A DNA stretch of 64,000 nucleotides, from the NCBI GenBank assembly GCA_017559135.1, contig JAFYSZ010000024.1, positions 62,001-126,000 of the forward strand, read 5' to 3'. The stretch's first letter is position 1. Every line of letters begins with the position of its first letter. The notes under the pieces were generated by a model that did no database searches, was not told the DNA's origin, and saw nothing but the letters and a program-made list of their open reading frames with translations. This stretch comes from Bacteroidales bacterium. GTDB taxonomy: Bacteria; Bacteroidota; Bacteroidia; Bacteroidales; P3. Below, piece by piece: positions 38,309 through 46,972 of the stretch. A program made the position numbers and the translations under genes.

Positions 38309-39789
38309 TATAGATGTCCTTTTCTGAATTGTACACCAGCATCTCCTTCAACTCCTTCTGGCAAAGTGTGTCTTGAAAGTACGCTTTCCCAATACATATC
38401 TTGTTTTTCACCTCTTACATTAGAGTGAAGAAGGAAATATTCTGCCATATCGTTTTGTGGGGCATAGAACACGAAAGTTCTATTTGATTCTCCGAAAGGT
38501 GTGTGATCATATCTCCACATTTGATAAGGTAAATAAACAACTCCGTCAGGATTATCGCGTTCTAATTCTGGTGTTGCTTCGTAATCGGCACGTGTTCTGC
38601 GTTTAAATCCACTTGAACCCTTGAATTTTTCGTCAATTATATTAGAAGGCGGACCATAAACTAAGTAAATTCGTCCCATATCGGTTTCGTAACCTTTCTT
38701 TATGTTAGTTGTGAATTTTTTATTAACAAAGTCTAAGCGATTTCTATAATCTTGCCATTCTTTTTGAGGATTATCAGCATTTTTTGTTTGCCAATAAGAA
38801 TATAAGAAATAGAGTTTTACCTCTCTTGTAGATGTTTTCAAATCTTTGTCAATGAATCTTTTTATTTCTTCTGTGGCAACAGGATATAATATCTCAATAT
38901 TTTCATTTAACTCTTCTTCTGAAAGTTGAAAAACAAAGGCATCTTTTGGTATTCCTATTTGTTCAAAAGTTGGTTTTTTATCACTTTCTTTATAAAACGC
39001 TTCTTTTTTGTAGGCATGTAAGATATTATTTGCGTCTCTTACCTCTACTGTTAAATAATAACTGCCTTCTTCTAATTCTGATAAGTCAATGTCGCCAATG
39101 ATCACAGAAGTGGATTTCGATTTCATTCTTCGACCCTTCAAAACTCCTTCTACTTTTCTGTTTGTTGAGAAATTCTCTACCACAGTCGTTAAAACATAAA
39201 GACTATCTACTCCAAAATATTTATCAGCATTATAAATCTCTACGTAATAGTTTAATGTATTGTTGTCTTTGGCAATCATATCAAACATATATGGTTCAAT
39301 AACATAACCATTCTTTACATTAGAGGCTTGATTAGAGGATTTCTTTGGAGGGTTTATGATTTGAATATCAGAAAGAGCAAGTTCGTTTTCAAGATAATTC
39401 ATTCTGATCACGTCTTTTGCTTCCAAAGCGGGCTGAGTAGAATTTTTGTCTTTGAAAGATAGGTAAAGAACGTAATTTCCGTTTGATAATTTTGCTCGTT
39501 GTATGTCAAGCATTACTTGATTTGTCGCTTCATTTTCTGTTGCCTTTATATTTCTTTTATCAACATAAAAAATTTCTTCTGTATTCTCTGCTTTGCAGAT
39601 AAGAGTTGTTAGTTCAACTTCGGCAGTTGCGTTTTTGAAAACAACACTGCTTAAATCAATTGAAGTACACAATTCAACGTAATTTCCTTCTGTTGATTGA
39701 AAGGTGTAGAACGAATAAATAGCATTTAAACCTTGTGCCGAAAGAATGTAAGGCAAGGTAATTAATAGCAAAACAATTATTTTTTTCAT
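38308..39789 (-). CDS. GWxTD domain-containing secreted protein
   Basis: The 493-residue protein starts with a signal peptide (MKKIIVLLLITLPYILSAQG). After a beta-rich N-terminal half, the C-terminal GWxTD domain appears near residues 355-440: the name-giving motif is GYETDMGRIYLVYGPP here, so Trp is Tyr, followed by PYQMWRYDHTPFGESNRTFV. The family is of unknown function and is common in Bacteroidota and Acidobacteriota. It is first in the operon with a GT2, tadA and rel and has a consensus -7 box 35 bases upstream. Confidence 0.85.
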   Translation of the reverse strand: MKKIIVLLLITLPYILSAQGLNAIYSFYTFQSTEGNYVELCTSIDLSSVVFKNATAEVELTTLICKAENTEEIFYVDKRNIKATENEATNQVMLDIQRAKLSNGNYVLYLSFKDKNSTQPALEAKDVIRMNYLENELALSDIQIINPPKKSSNQASNVKNGYVIEPYMFDMIAKDNNTLNYYVEIYNADKYFGVDSLYVLTTVVENFSTNRKVEGVLKGRRMKSKSTSVIIGDIDLSELEEGSYYLTVEVRDANNILHAYKKEAFYKESDKKPTFEQIGIPKDAFVFQLSEEELNENIEILYPVATEEIKRFIDKDLKTSTREVKLYFLYSYWQTKNADNPQKEWQDYRNRLDFVNKKFTTNIKKGYETDMGRIYLVYGPPSNIIDEKFKGSSGFKRRTRADYEATPELERDNPDGVVYLPYQMWRYDHTPFGESNRTFVFYAPQNDMAEYFLLHSNVRGEKQDMYWESVLSRHTLPEGVEGDAGVQFRKGHL

Positions 39790-39823
39790 AATAATCCTAT
39801 TTTTAATTATACAAAACTAACGG

Positions 39824-39831
39824 CAAAGTTA
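39824..39831 (-). promoter_or_regulatory. -7 box of the GWxTD-GT2-tadA-rel operon
   Basis: The minus strand reads TAACTTTG, a TAnnTTTG box 35 bases before the GWxTD start codon. No clear -33 TTTG. Confidence 0.6.
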
Positions 39832-39843
39832 CGTAAATATTTT

Positions 39844-39884
39844 AAAAACAAAGAAAGAACGCTCATTATTGAACGTTCTTTCTT
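39844..39884 (-). terminator. Rho-independent terminator after rpsA
   Basis: AAGAAAGAACG (39851-39861) and CGTTCTTTCTT (39874-39884) form an 11-base-pair stem 26 bases past the rpsA stop. On the minus strand a T-rich tract (TTTGTTTTT) follows the stem. Confidence 0.85.
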
Positions 39885-39909
39885 GCAAAAAAATCGAATT
39901 ATCTAACGA

Positions 39910-41679
39910 TTATTTTTCGTTTTTATCCATTTCTTCTTTTAAAGAAGCTAAAACTTCTAAATCACCAAGAGTTGTTTTTTCTAAACCTTCGTTTATTTTT
40001 TTCATAGTAGAAGATTCATTTTTTTCGTCTTTCTTTGGTTCTTCAGCTTGCCAAGTTCTAAGGTGAGAAACAACGATTTTTTTGTTTTCTTTTGAGAATT
40101 CAATTACTTTAAATTGTAATTTTTCATCTCCTTTGGCAATAGTTTTGTCTTCTTTTTGTAAATGAGATTTTGGAGCGAAGCCTTCAACACCATAAGGTAA
40201 AGAAATTACTGCACCTCCTTTTTCATTTACGTTCATAACGGTTCCTTCGTGAATAGAATTCAAAGTAAATATACTTTCAAATACGTCCCAAGGATTTTCT
40301 TCTAATTGTTTGTGTCCTAAACTTAAACGACGATTGTCAGCATCTACTTCTAAAACTACAACTTCTAATGATTGACCAACTTTTGCAAACTCAGCAGGGT
40401 GTTTAATCTTCTTGCTCCATGATAAATCTGAGATATGAATCAAGCCATCTACGCCTTCTTCTAATTCAACGAAGATTCCAAAGTTTGTAAAGTGTCTTAC
40501 AGTAGCTGTATGCTTGCTTCCAACAGGATATTTGTCAGAAATATTTGTCCAAGGGTCAGGAATAAGTTGTTTTATGCCCAAAGACATTTTTCTTTCTTCT
40601 CTGTCAAGGGTTAAAATCACAGCTTCAACTTCGTCTCCTATTTTTAAGAAATCGTGAGCTGTTCTTAGGTGTTGGCTCCATGACATTTCTGTAACGTGAA
40701 TCAAACCTTCAACACCAGGAACTATTTCAACAAATGCACCATAGTCAGCTAAAACAACTACTTTTCCTTTTGTTCTATCACCAACTTTAAGATTAGCATC
40801 TAAGCCGTCCCAAGGGTGAGGAGTTAATTGTTTTAATCCTAATGCAATTCTTTTCTTTGTTTCATCGAAATCAAGGATAACAACTTTGATTTTTTCATCT
40901 AATTGTACAATTTCATTAGGGTGATTGATTCTTCCCCAAGAAAGGTCAGTTATATGAATTAATCCATCAACACCTCCTAAATCGATGAATACTCCGTATG
41001 AAGTTATATTTTTAACTATACCTTCTAATACTTGTCCTTTTTCAAGACGTGCGATTATTTCTGCTTTTTGAGCTTCAATTTCGTCTTCTATCAATGCCTT
41101 GTGCGAAACAACAACATTTTTGTATTCATGGTTGATTTTTACAACCTTGAATTCCATTACTTTGTCAACGAATACATCGTAATCTCTAATAGGTTTAACA
41201 TCTATTTGACTGCCTGGTAAAAATGCTTCTATGCCAAATACGTCAACAATAAGACCTCCTTTTGTTCTGCTCTTAACGTATCCGTTGATTATTTCTTGTG
41301 AGTCAAATGCTTCGTTAACTCTATCCCATGATTTAAGGATTCTTGCATTTTTATGAGAAAGAATAAGTTGTCCGCCTGCGTCTTCTTTTTGTACAACAAA
41401 GACTTCTATTTTGTCTCCTACTTTTAAATTAGGATTGTAACGGAATTCTGACAATGGAATAACACCATCTGATTTAAATCCAATGTTTACAATTACTTCT
41501 CTGTTGTCTTTTGCAACGATAATACCTTCTACAACTTGTTGATCGCCGATTTGATTAAATGTTTTGTCATAAGCTTCTGTCATTGCTTGGTTTTGTTCTG
41601 CAGAATAGTTGAAATCTTGTTCTCCAACTGCGTCCCAATCAAAATCAGCTAATGGTTGAACGTTTTTTAAATCTCTCAT
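39910..41679 (-). CDS. rpsA: 30S ribosomal protein S1
   Basis: The 589-residue protein holds six S1 RNA-binding repeats, seen as GIIVAKDNREVIVNIGFKSD, GYVKSRTKGGLIVDVFGIEA, GIVKNITSYGVFIDLGGVDG, GKVVVLADYGAFVEIVPGVE, ATVRHFTNFGIFVELEEGVD and GTVMNVNEKGGAVISLPYGV. It binds mRNA and brings it to the 30S subunit, which matters in Bacteroidota because leaders lack strong Shine-Dalgarno sequences. The N- and C-termini are acidic/charged extensions. A -7 box lies about 120 bases upstream and a terminator follows. Confidence 0.97.
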   Translation of the reverse strand: MRDLKNVQPLADFDWDAVGEQDFNYSAEQNQAMTEAYDKTFNQIGDQQVVEGIIVAKDNREVIVNIGFKSDGVIPLSEFRYNPNLKVGDKIEVFVVQKEDAGGQLILSHKNARILKSWDRVNEAFDSQEIINGYVKSRTKGGLIVDVFGIEAFLPGSQIDVKPIRDYDVFVDKVMEFKVVKINHEYKNVVVSHKALIEDEIEAQKAEIIARLEKGQVLEGIVKNITSYGVFIDLGGVDGLIHITDLSWGRINHPNEIVQLDEKIKVVILDFDETKKRIALGLKQLTPHPWDGLDANLKVGDRTKGKVVVLADYGAFVEIVPGVEGLIHVTEMSWSQHLRTAHDFLKIGDEVEAVILTLDREERKMSLGIKQLIPDPWTNISDKYPVGSKHTATVRHFTNFGIFVELEEGVDGLIHISDLSWSKKIKHPAEFAKVGQSLEVVVLEVDADNRRLSLGHKQLEENPWDVFESIFTLNSIHEGTVMNVNEKGGAVISLPYGVEGFAPKSHLQKEDKTIAKGDEKLQFKVIEFSKENKKIVVSHLRTWQAEEPKKDEKNESSTMKKINEGLEKTTLGDLEVLASLKEEMDKNEK

Positions 41680-41798
41680 TATTAAAGATTTCTTTTAATT
41701 TGCCCCTTACCGAGCGGTTAAACTTTTGTTAATTCAAAATAAAATTTTTGATTTTCGTTTTTTGGGTAAGCAAAACCTTACTTCTCAAAAATTGCGTG

Positions 41799-41806
41799 CA
41801 AAGGTA
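41799..41806 (-). promoter_or_regulatory. -7 box of rpsA
   Basis: The minus strand reads TACCTTTG followed by C, matching TAnnTTTG, about 120 bases upstream of the rpsA start. It lies back to back with the box of the aldehyde dehydrogenase gene. Confidence 0.7.
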
Positions 41807-41828
41807 CTACTTTTTTTCTTTATTTTAC

Positions 41829-41836
41829 TATCTTTG
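41829..41836 (+). promoter_or_regulatory. -7 box of the aldehyde dehydrogenase gene
   Basis: TATCTTTG, a perfect TAnnTTTG box, lies 16 bases before the ATG at 41852. It makes the upstream in-frame start at 41726 unlikely, since transcription would begin after it. Confidence 0.7.
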
Positions 41837-41851
41837 CTCAAAAATATTTTT

Positions 41852-43219
41852 ATGACAGACAATAGATTAGAGATTTTAAGCAAACAAAAATCATACATAA
41901 ATCAATGTAATTCTATCCCGATTAAGGAAAGAATTTATTTATTAAGACGATTGCGTCAAATTATTCAAAGCAATGAAGGAAGAATAAAACAAGCTTTATA
42001 TGAAGATTTGCATAAAAATCCAACGGAGGCTTATATAACAGAAATTGGAATTGTTATTTCAGAAATTAATTACTGTATAAAACATATAAAATCGTGGGCA
42101 AAAATCCGCCGAAAACCCTCTGCATTAGTTTTGTTTCCTTCAAAAGCTTATGTTTATCCGCAAGCAAAAGGAAGTGTTCTTATAATTTCTCCATGGAATT
42201 ACCCATTTCAATTAAGTATTCTTCCATTAGTAGGAGCAATATCGGCAGGTAATACTGTTATTCTTGCACCTTCTTCACAATCTTGTGCAATAAATCACCT
42301 TTTGCAAGAATTGATAAACACCAATTTTAATGAAAAACAAATCTTTTGTACAAATGGAGATAAAAACCTTACAACAGAAATTATAAAAAGAGGAGTAAAT
42401 CACCTTTTCTTTACAGGTAGTTTTCAAACAGCACAATATTTACATAGCCTTTGTAATGAAAAATTAATATCTACTACATTTGAATTAGGGGGTAAGTCTC
42501 CTGTAATAATAGATAAGGATTCTAACCTACGTTTAGCGGCAAAAAGACTATGTTTAGGTAAATTCATTAATTGCGGACAAACATGTATTGCTCCCGATTA
42601 CCTATTTGTACATAAACAAATTAAGAAAGAATTTATAGGATTGTTAAAAGAAACTATAATAAGTTTATATGGGGAAGACGCATCAAAGAGTGAGAATTAC
42701 GGAAGAATGATAAATCAAAAGCAGTTCAAGCGAATAAACAACCTTCTTTTGCAAGGCGAAATTATTTTCGGAGGACAAACCGATGAAGCGAACAAATATA
42801 TCTCGCCAACCTTGATTGAACCATATAAAACAGCATCTTCACTTATGCAAGAGGAAATATTCGGTCCAATATTGCCTATATTAGACTTTGAAAATATTGA
42901 AAACGTAATAGAATACATAAATAAACGACCACGACCATTGGCATTGTATTATTTTGGAAGAGAAAACGCTGATATAATCAAGCAAACAACAAGCGGAGGT
43001 GCTTGTATAAACGATTCAATTATGCATATAATACCACACTCTCTGCCATTTGGAGGAATAGATCAAAGTGGAATGGGGGCATATCACGGTAAAAAAAGTT
43101 TTGATACATTTTCTCATTACAAATCAATATTAAAAACAAACAAAAATTTTGAATTCAATATCAAATATCCACCATATAGCTTATTTAAACAAAGATTAGT
43201 AAAATTTTTTCTTAGATAA
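41852..43219 (+). CDS. Aldehyde dehydrogenase (ALDH3-like)
   Basis: I choose the ATG at 41852 (MTDNRLEILSKQKSYIN), 126 bases inside the longest frame, because a consensus promoter box sits at 41829-41836. The 455-residue enzyme oxidises aldehydes with NAD(P). ISPWNYPFQLSILPLVGAIS, the catalytic-glutamate motif TFELGGKSPVI and the catalytic-cysteine motif GKFINCGQTCIAPDYLFV are intact, with EEIFGPILPI near the C-terminus. Short length and lack of an N-terminal extension match the ALDH3 fatty/coniferyl aldehyde group. It is monocistronic before a tandem repeat. Confidence 0.9.
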   Translation: MTDNRLEILSKQKSYINQCNSIPIKERIYLLRRLRQIIQSNEGRIKQALYEDLHKNPTEAYITEIGIVISEINYCIKHIKSWAKIRRKPSALVLFPSKAYVYPQAKGSVLIISPWNYPFQLSILPLVGAISAGNTVILAPSSQSCAINHLLQELINTNFNEKQIFCTNGDKNLTTEIIKRGVNHLFFTGSFQTAQYLHSLCNEKLISTTFELGGKSPVIIDKDSNLRLAAKRLCLGKFINCGQTCIAPDYLFVHKQIKKEFIGLLKETIISLYGEDASKSENYGRMINQKQFKRINNLLLQGEIIFGGQTDEANKYISPTLIEPYKTASSLMQEEIFGPILPILDFENIENVIEYINKRPRPLALYYFGRENADIIKQTTSGGACINDSIMHIIPHSLPFGGIDQSGMGAYHGKKSFDTFSHYKSILKTNKNFEFNIKYPPYSLFKQRLVKFFLR

Positions 43220-43222
43220 AAA

Positions 43223-43288
43223 GTAGTTTAATCAAGATAAAATGGTAGTTTAATCAAGATAAAATAGTAGTTTAATCAAGATAAAATG
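43223..43288 (+). repeat. Three 22-base direct tandem repeats
   Basis: GTAGTTTAATCAAGATAAAA plus two more bases (TG/TA) is repeated exactly three times (43223, 43245, 43267), with a degenerate fourth unit ending near 43308. There are no spacers. The array lies about 65 bases upstream of the promoter of the acyltransferase pair. Confidence 0.9.
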
Positions 43289-43353
43289 ATTTTTTATCAA
43301 GACAAAAATTTCGTTTTCTATGTTTTTCTTTTTTATTCCTAAGGAAAAAATTG

Positions 43354-43361
43354 TATTTTTG
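43354..43361 (+). promoter_or_regulatory. -7 box of the acyltransferase/engB/pfkA gene group
   Basis: TATTTTTG matches TAnnTTTG, 22 bases before the ATG at 43384. No TTTG was found at -33. Confidence 0.6.
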
Positions 43362-43383
43362 CAGTTTATTATAAAATAAAACA

Positions 43384-44256
43384 ATGATTACTAAGAAAGA
43401 ATTTGATGTAGAATCAATAACTCGCAATCATATCAATTTGGAACGAATGATTGCTAGCAAAAATGAAAAACTTCTTCGTTGCATACCTAAGTTTGTGATG
43501 AAGTGGTTTAAGAAACTTTTACATTTAGACCGAATTAACGAAGAAATATACTCACAACGCCATTTAGATGGACCACAATTTGCAAAGCATGTCGTAGAAG
43601 ATTTGTTGAAAGTAAATGTTGAAATTATAAATCCTGAGAATATACCATATACATCTCGTAGTTTACTTGTCGCAAATCACCCAATAGGAAGTATAGATGG
43701 CATGGCGTTAATAGATATTGTAGGAAGAAAACGTGATGATATACTTTTTCCTGTAAATGATATGCTTTGTGCGTTGCCAAATTTCAGAGACGTTTTTGTT
43801 CCTATAAACAAATATGGTAAAAACTCATCAAATCACGATGTTTTGAACGAAGCGTTTCGCTCAGATAGTTGTGTTATGTTTTTTCCTGCGGGAACAGAAT
43901 CAAAATTCATAGATGGAAAATTCCAAGACTTTCCTTGGAAAAAAACTTTTGTTAAAAAAGCTATTGAATTTCAAAGAGACGTAGTTCCAGTCTATATTGA
44001 GGGAATGAATTCTAAGAGATTTTACAGATTATCCGCTATAAGACGTTTTTTTGGAATGAAGTTTGATTTAGAAATGATACTTTTGCCAGATGAAATGTTT
44101 AAATACAGTGGGAAAACTATTAAAATCACTTTCGGGAAACATATAAAATGGGAAACATTTAGCAAAATACATTCACACAAAGAATGGGCGGCAATTGTTA
44201 GAGGACATGTTTATGATTTGAAAGACAATCCACAAAAAGAGTTAGTAATAGAATAA
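43384..44256 (+). CDS. Lysophospholipid/1-acylglycerol-3-phosphate-type O-acyltransferase (GlsA-like)
   Basis: The 290-residue protein is of the PlsC family: NHPIGSIDGMA is the H(x)4D catalytic motif and FPAGTESKF the FPEGT-like motif. The gene is next to, and 11 bases before, a GNAT N-acyltransferase gene. In Bacteroides such an O-acyltransferase/N-acyltransferase pair (glsA and glsB) makes glycine lipids: an acyl-oxyacyl glycine. Orientation and family make that function likely for this pair; ornithine or other amino-acid lipids are alternatives. It has no clear membrane span and should bind at the inner-membrane face. Confidence 0.72.
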   Translation: MITKKEFDVESITRNHINLERMIASKNEKLLRCIPKFVMKWFKKLLHLDRINEEIYSQRHLDGPQFAKHVVEDLLKVNVEIINPENIPYTSRSLLVANHPIGSIDGMALIDIVGRKRDDILFPVNDMLCALPNFRDVFVPINKYGKNSSNHDVLNEAFRSDSCVMFFPAGTESKFIDGKFQDFPWKKTFVKKAIEFQRDVVPVYIEGMNSKRFYRLSAIRRFFGMKFDLEMILLPDEMFKYSGKTIKITFGKHIKWETFSKIHSHKEWAAIVRGHVYDLKDNPQKELVIE

Positions 44257-44267
44257 ATCAGATAACT

Positions 44268-45206
44268 ATGACAGCAATAGACACTTCTTATGTAATAGCT
44301 CCTATTGATAAGGAAATTTTAAAGAAAGAGTTGCAATTGGCTACTTTTATGAAGAAAACCAATTATGGCTCAAAGGAAATCTACACTACAAATTCACATC
44401 GTACTCCAAATATAATGAGAGAAATCGGTAGGTTAAGAGAAATTAGTTTTGGAGCAGAGGGCGGCGGTAGCGGAACAGAGTGCGATATTGACAAATACGA
44501 CATTGCACCCGAACCACACTGCTATGAACAACTCTTTGTGTGGGATCCGCAAGAAGAAGAGATAGTAGGAGGTTATCGTTACATAATAGGAAAGAATATT
44601 TTCAAAGAAAGTAATGATGAATTGCTTAGTGCAACAGCAGATTTATTTAGTTTTAGTGAGCATTTTATGAAAAACTATCTTGATTGCACAATAGAGTTAG
44701 GACGTTCCTTTGTAAACGTGAACTATCAACCTACAACAAATTTCCGAAAGGGTATGTATTCATTAGATAATCTTTGGGACGGATTAGGAGGATTAGTATT
44801 GTTGCACCCAGAGGTTAAATATTTCTTTGGAAAGATTACAATGTATCCTTCAATGAACACAAAAGCGAGAGATTACATACTATATTTTTACAAAAAACAT
44901 TTTCCTGATAACGAAGGTTTAGTATTTCCAAAAGAAGCAATTGAAATAGAAACCGATTACAACGAATTAGTTCATCTATTCAATGGAAAAAATTACAAAG
45001 AAGACTATCAAATTCTTGTAAAGAACGTTAGAGCATTAGGAGAAAGCATACCACCTTTGGTAAATGCTTATATGAATCTTTCTTCCACAATGAAGAGCTT
45101 TGGAACTTCAATAAACCGTCATTTTAGCGATGTAGAAGAAACAGGAATCTTAGTTACAATTGCGGATATCTATGACGAGAAGAAAGAAAGACATATGAAA
45201 TTATAG
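44268..45206 (+). CDS. OlsB/GlsB-like N-acyltransferase (GNAT fold)
   Basis: The 312-residue protein resembles the OlsB/hemolysin-type GNAT family: NIMREIGRLREISFGAEGGG, DKYDIAPEPHCYEQLFVWDP and ELGRSFVNVNYQ (acceptor and acyl-carrier binding). It should add a 3-hydroxyacyl chain to the amino group of an amino acid, glycine in Bacteroides GlsB, after which the preceding O-acyltransferase adds the second chain. The protein is longer than OlsB, with a helical C-terminus. It lies three bases before engB, so the genes share a transcript. Confidence 0.75.
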   Translation: MTAIDTSYVIAPIDKEILKKELQLATFMKKTNYGSKEIYTTNSHRTPNIMREIGRLREISFGAEGGGSGTECDIDKYDIAPEPHCYEQLFVWDPQEEEIVGGYRYIIGKNIFKESNDELLSATADLFSFSEHFMKNYLDCTIELGRSFVNVNYQPTTNFRKGMYSLDNLWDGLGGLVLLHPEVKYFFGKITMYPSMNTKARDYILYFYKKHFPDNEGLVFPKEAIEIETDYNELVHLFNGKNYKEDYQILVKNVRALGESIPPLVNAYMNLSSTMKSFGTSINRHFSDVEETGILVTIADIYDEKKERHMKL

Positions 45207-45209
45207 TCT

Positions 45210-45809
45210 ATGGTAAAAAGTGCTGAATTTGTAAAAAGTAGTCCTGATTATCGTCAATCGCCTAAGGCAGATAAACCAGAGTTTGCTTTCATTGGACGAA
45301 GTAATGTAGGTAAGAGTTCGCTCATTAACGCTTTGGTAAACAAAAAAGACCTTGCAAAAACAAGTTCTCAACCAGGTAAAACACAACTTATAAATCATTT
45401 TCTTATTGATGAAAATTGGTATTTAGTAGATTTGCCGGGTTATGGTTATGCAAGAGCTTCAAGAGATAATAGAGCAGTTTGGGGAAAGATGATAAGAAAC
45501 TACATCCTTAAAAGAGAAAATCTGTTAAATGTTTATTTGTTGATAGATTCAAGACATTCGCCTCAAAAAATAGATATAGAATTTATGAATTTCTTAGGGG
45601 AAAACTCTGTTCCCTTTACTATTGTTTTTACAAAAATAGACAAGCAAACTGCAAACAAAACAAACGAAAACCTAAGAAATTATAAAAACGAACTACTCAA
45701 ATATTGGGAAGAGCTACCTCAGATAATCTTAACCTCTGCCGAAAAGAGACAAGGATTAGAAGAACTAATGGATTCCATAAAGAGTATAATACCATATTAT
45801 AATAAGTAA
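45210..45809 (+). CDS. engB: Ribosome biogenesis GTPase EngB (YsxC/YihA)
   Basis: The 199-residue GTPase has G1 GRSNVGKSSL at about residues 30-39, G3 DLPGYGYA, G4 TKIDKQ and the G5 TSA segment. SQPGKTQLINHF is the family's switch I. EngB assists assembly of the 50S subunit. Its N-terminus FVKSSPDYRQSPKADKPEFA is typical of the family. It is one base from pfkA. Confidence 0.95.
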   Translation: MVKSAEFVKSSPDYRQSPKADKPEFAFIGRSNVGKSSLINALVNKKDLAKTSSQPGKTQLINHFLIDENWYLVDLPGYGYARASRDNRAVWGKMIRNYILKRENLLNVYLLIDSRHSPQKIDIEFMNFLGENSVPFTIVFTKIDKQTANKTNENLRNYKNELLKYWEELPQIILTSAEKRQGLEELMDSIKSIIPYYNK

Positions 45810-45810
45810 G

Positions 45811-46905
45811 ATGAAAAGATTAATGATAGCAACAGGGGGAGGAGACTGCCCTGGGTTGAACGCAGTTATAAGAGCAATCGTAAAAAGAGCATCTTTGGAA
45901 AAAGATTGGGAAGTAATCGGTTGCATAGAGTCCTTTAACGGAGTTTTAAGAGAACCAACAGAAATCGTAACCTTAGAAGAAAATAATGTAGCAGGCATAT
46001 TGGTTCAAGGAGGTACAATTCTTGGAACAACAAACAAAGGAGGCCCTTTTGCTTATCCTGTAAAAGATTCGCAAGGTAATTGGACAACAATAGATGTGAG
46101 TGACCAAATGATAAGAAAACTTCAATTCTTAGGAGTTGATGCGGTAATCAACATAGGAGGAGATGGTTCACAAAGAATTTCCAAAGCATTATATGAAAAA
46201 GGACTTAATATAATAGGAGTACCTAAAACAATAGACAATGATTTGTCTATGACAGATTTTACTTTCGGCTTTCAAACCGCAGTACAAATAGCAACAGAAA
46301 GCGTAGATAAGCTTGTAACAACCGCAGCTTCTCATAATAGAATTTTTATTCTTGAAGTAATGGGAAGAGATGCAGGTTGGATAGCACTAAACGCTGCAAT
46401 AGCAGGCGGAGCAGATATTTGCATAATTCCAGAAATTCCTTACGACATAGAAAAGATAAAAGCAAAAATAGAAACCCGTTATAAAAAAGGTAGAGGCTTT
46501 TGTATAATTGTTGTTGCCGAAGGAGCAAAAAATATGAATGGTGAACAAATCGGCGAACAGTCAAAAGAAATAGGGAATAAACATTTTAAATTAGGAGGAA
46601 TTGGAGAAGCAATTAAATTAGAGTTGCAATCCGTTGGCGTAACTCACGATATAAGAGTTTCTGTTTTAGGACACTTGCAAAGAGGTGGCACTCCGATTGC
46701 GTATGATAGAGTTTTGGCATCAGAATTTGGAGTAAAGGCATTTGAATTAGCAAAAGCAGGAGAGTTTGGCAAGATGGTAGCATACAAACACCCTAACATA
46801 ATTGCCGTAACCTTAGAAGAAGCATTACAAGAACCTCATTTAGTAAGTCCAAACAATGATTTAGTAAAAACTGCCAAAGGATTAGGCATTGCTTTTGGAG
46901 ACTAA
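45811..46905 (+). CDS. pfkA: 6-phosphofructokinase (ATP-type residues with a P-loop lysine)
   Basis: The 364-residue enzyme phosphorylates fructose-6-phosphate. It has GGGDCPGLNAVIR at the N-terminus, the phosphoryl-donor motif INIGGDGSQR, and GVPKTIDNDL. In this family a Gly after GGD (GGDG) selects ATP and an Asp (GGDD) selects PPi; here it is Gly. The Lys of PKTIDND is the residue found in many long-form and PPi enzymes where E. coli PfkA has Gly. The combination fits group-III PFKs; donor choice should be tested. Fructose-6-phosphate binding (EVMGRDAGW) is intact. It lacks a clear promoter of its own. Confidence 0.93.
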   Translation: MKRLMIATGGGDCPGLNAVIRAIVKRASLEKDWEVIGCIESFNGVLREPTEIVTLEENNVAGILVQGGTILGTTNKGGPFAYPVKDSQGNWTTIDVSDQMIRKLQFLGVDAVINIGGDGSQRISKALYEKGLNIIGVPKTIDNDLSMTDFTFGFQTAVQIATESVDKLVTTAASHNRIFILEVMGRDAGWIALNAAIAGGADICIIPEIPYDIEKIKAKIETRYKKGRGFCIIVVAEGAKNMNGEQIGEQSKEIGNKHFKLGGIGEAIKLELQSVGVTHDIRVSVLGHLQRGGTPIAYDRVLASEFGVKAFELAKAGEFGKMVAYKHPNIIAVTLEEALQEPHLVSPNNDLVKTAKGLGIAFGD

Positions 46906-46924
46906 AATAATTGTTGTATCTTTG
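46894..46924 (+). promoter_or_regulatory. Promoter of the YitT-family gene
   Basis: TTTG at 46894-46897 and TATCTTTG at 46917-46924 are 19 bases apart, a full consensus pair. The -33 element lies inside the last codons of pfkA; the leader is about 45 bases. Confidence 0.82.
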
Positions 46925-46972
46925 CACCCTTTAAAAATTAAGTAGTAAAAAATAAAAACAGACAAAAAATTT

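Noticed and set aside
41726..41851. Upstream start of aldehyde dehydrogenase at 41726
   Set aside because: The extra 42 residues are not part of the family and a consensus promoter box lies inside this stretch.
43223..43308. CRISPR array
   Set aside because: The 22-base units are contiguous without spacers and no cas gene is present in the window.
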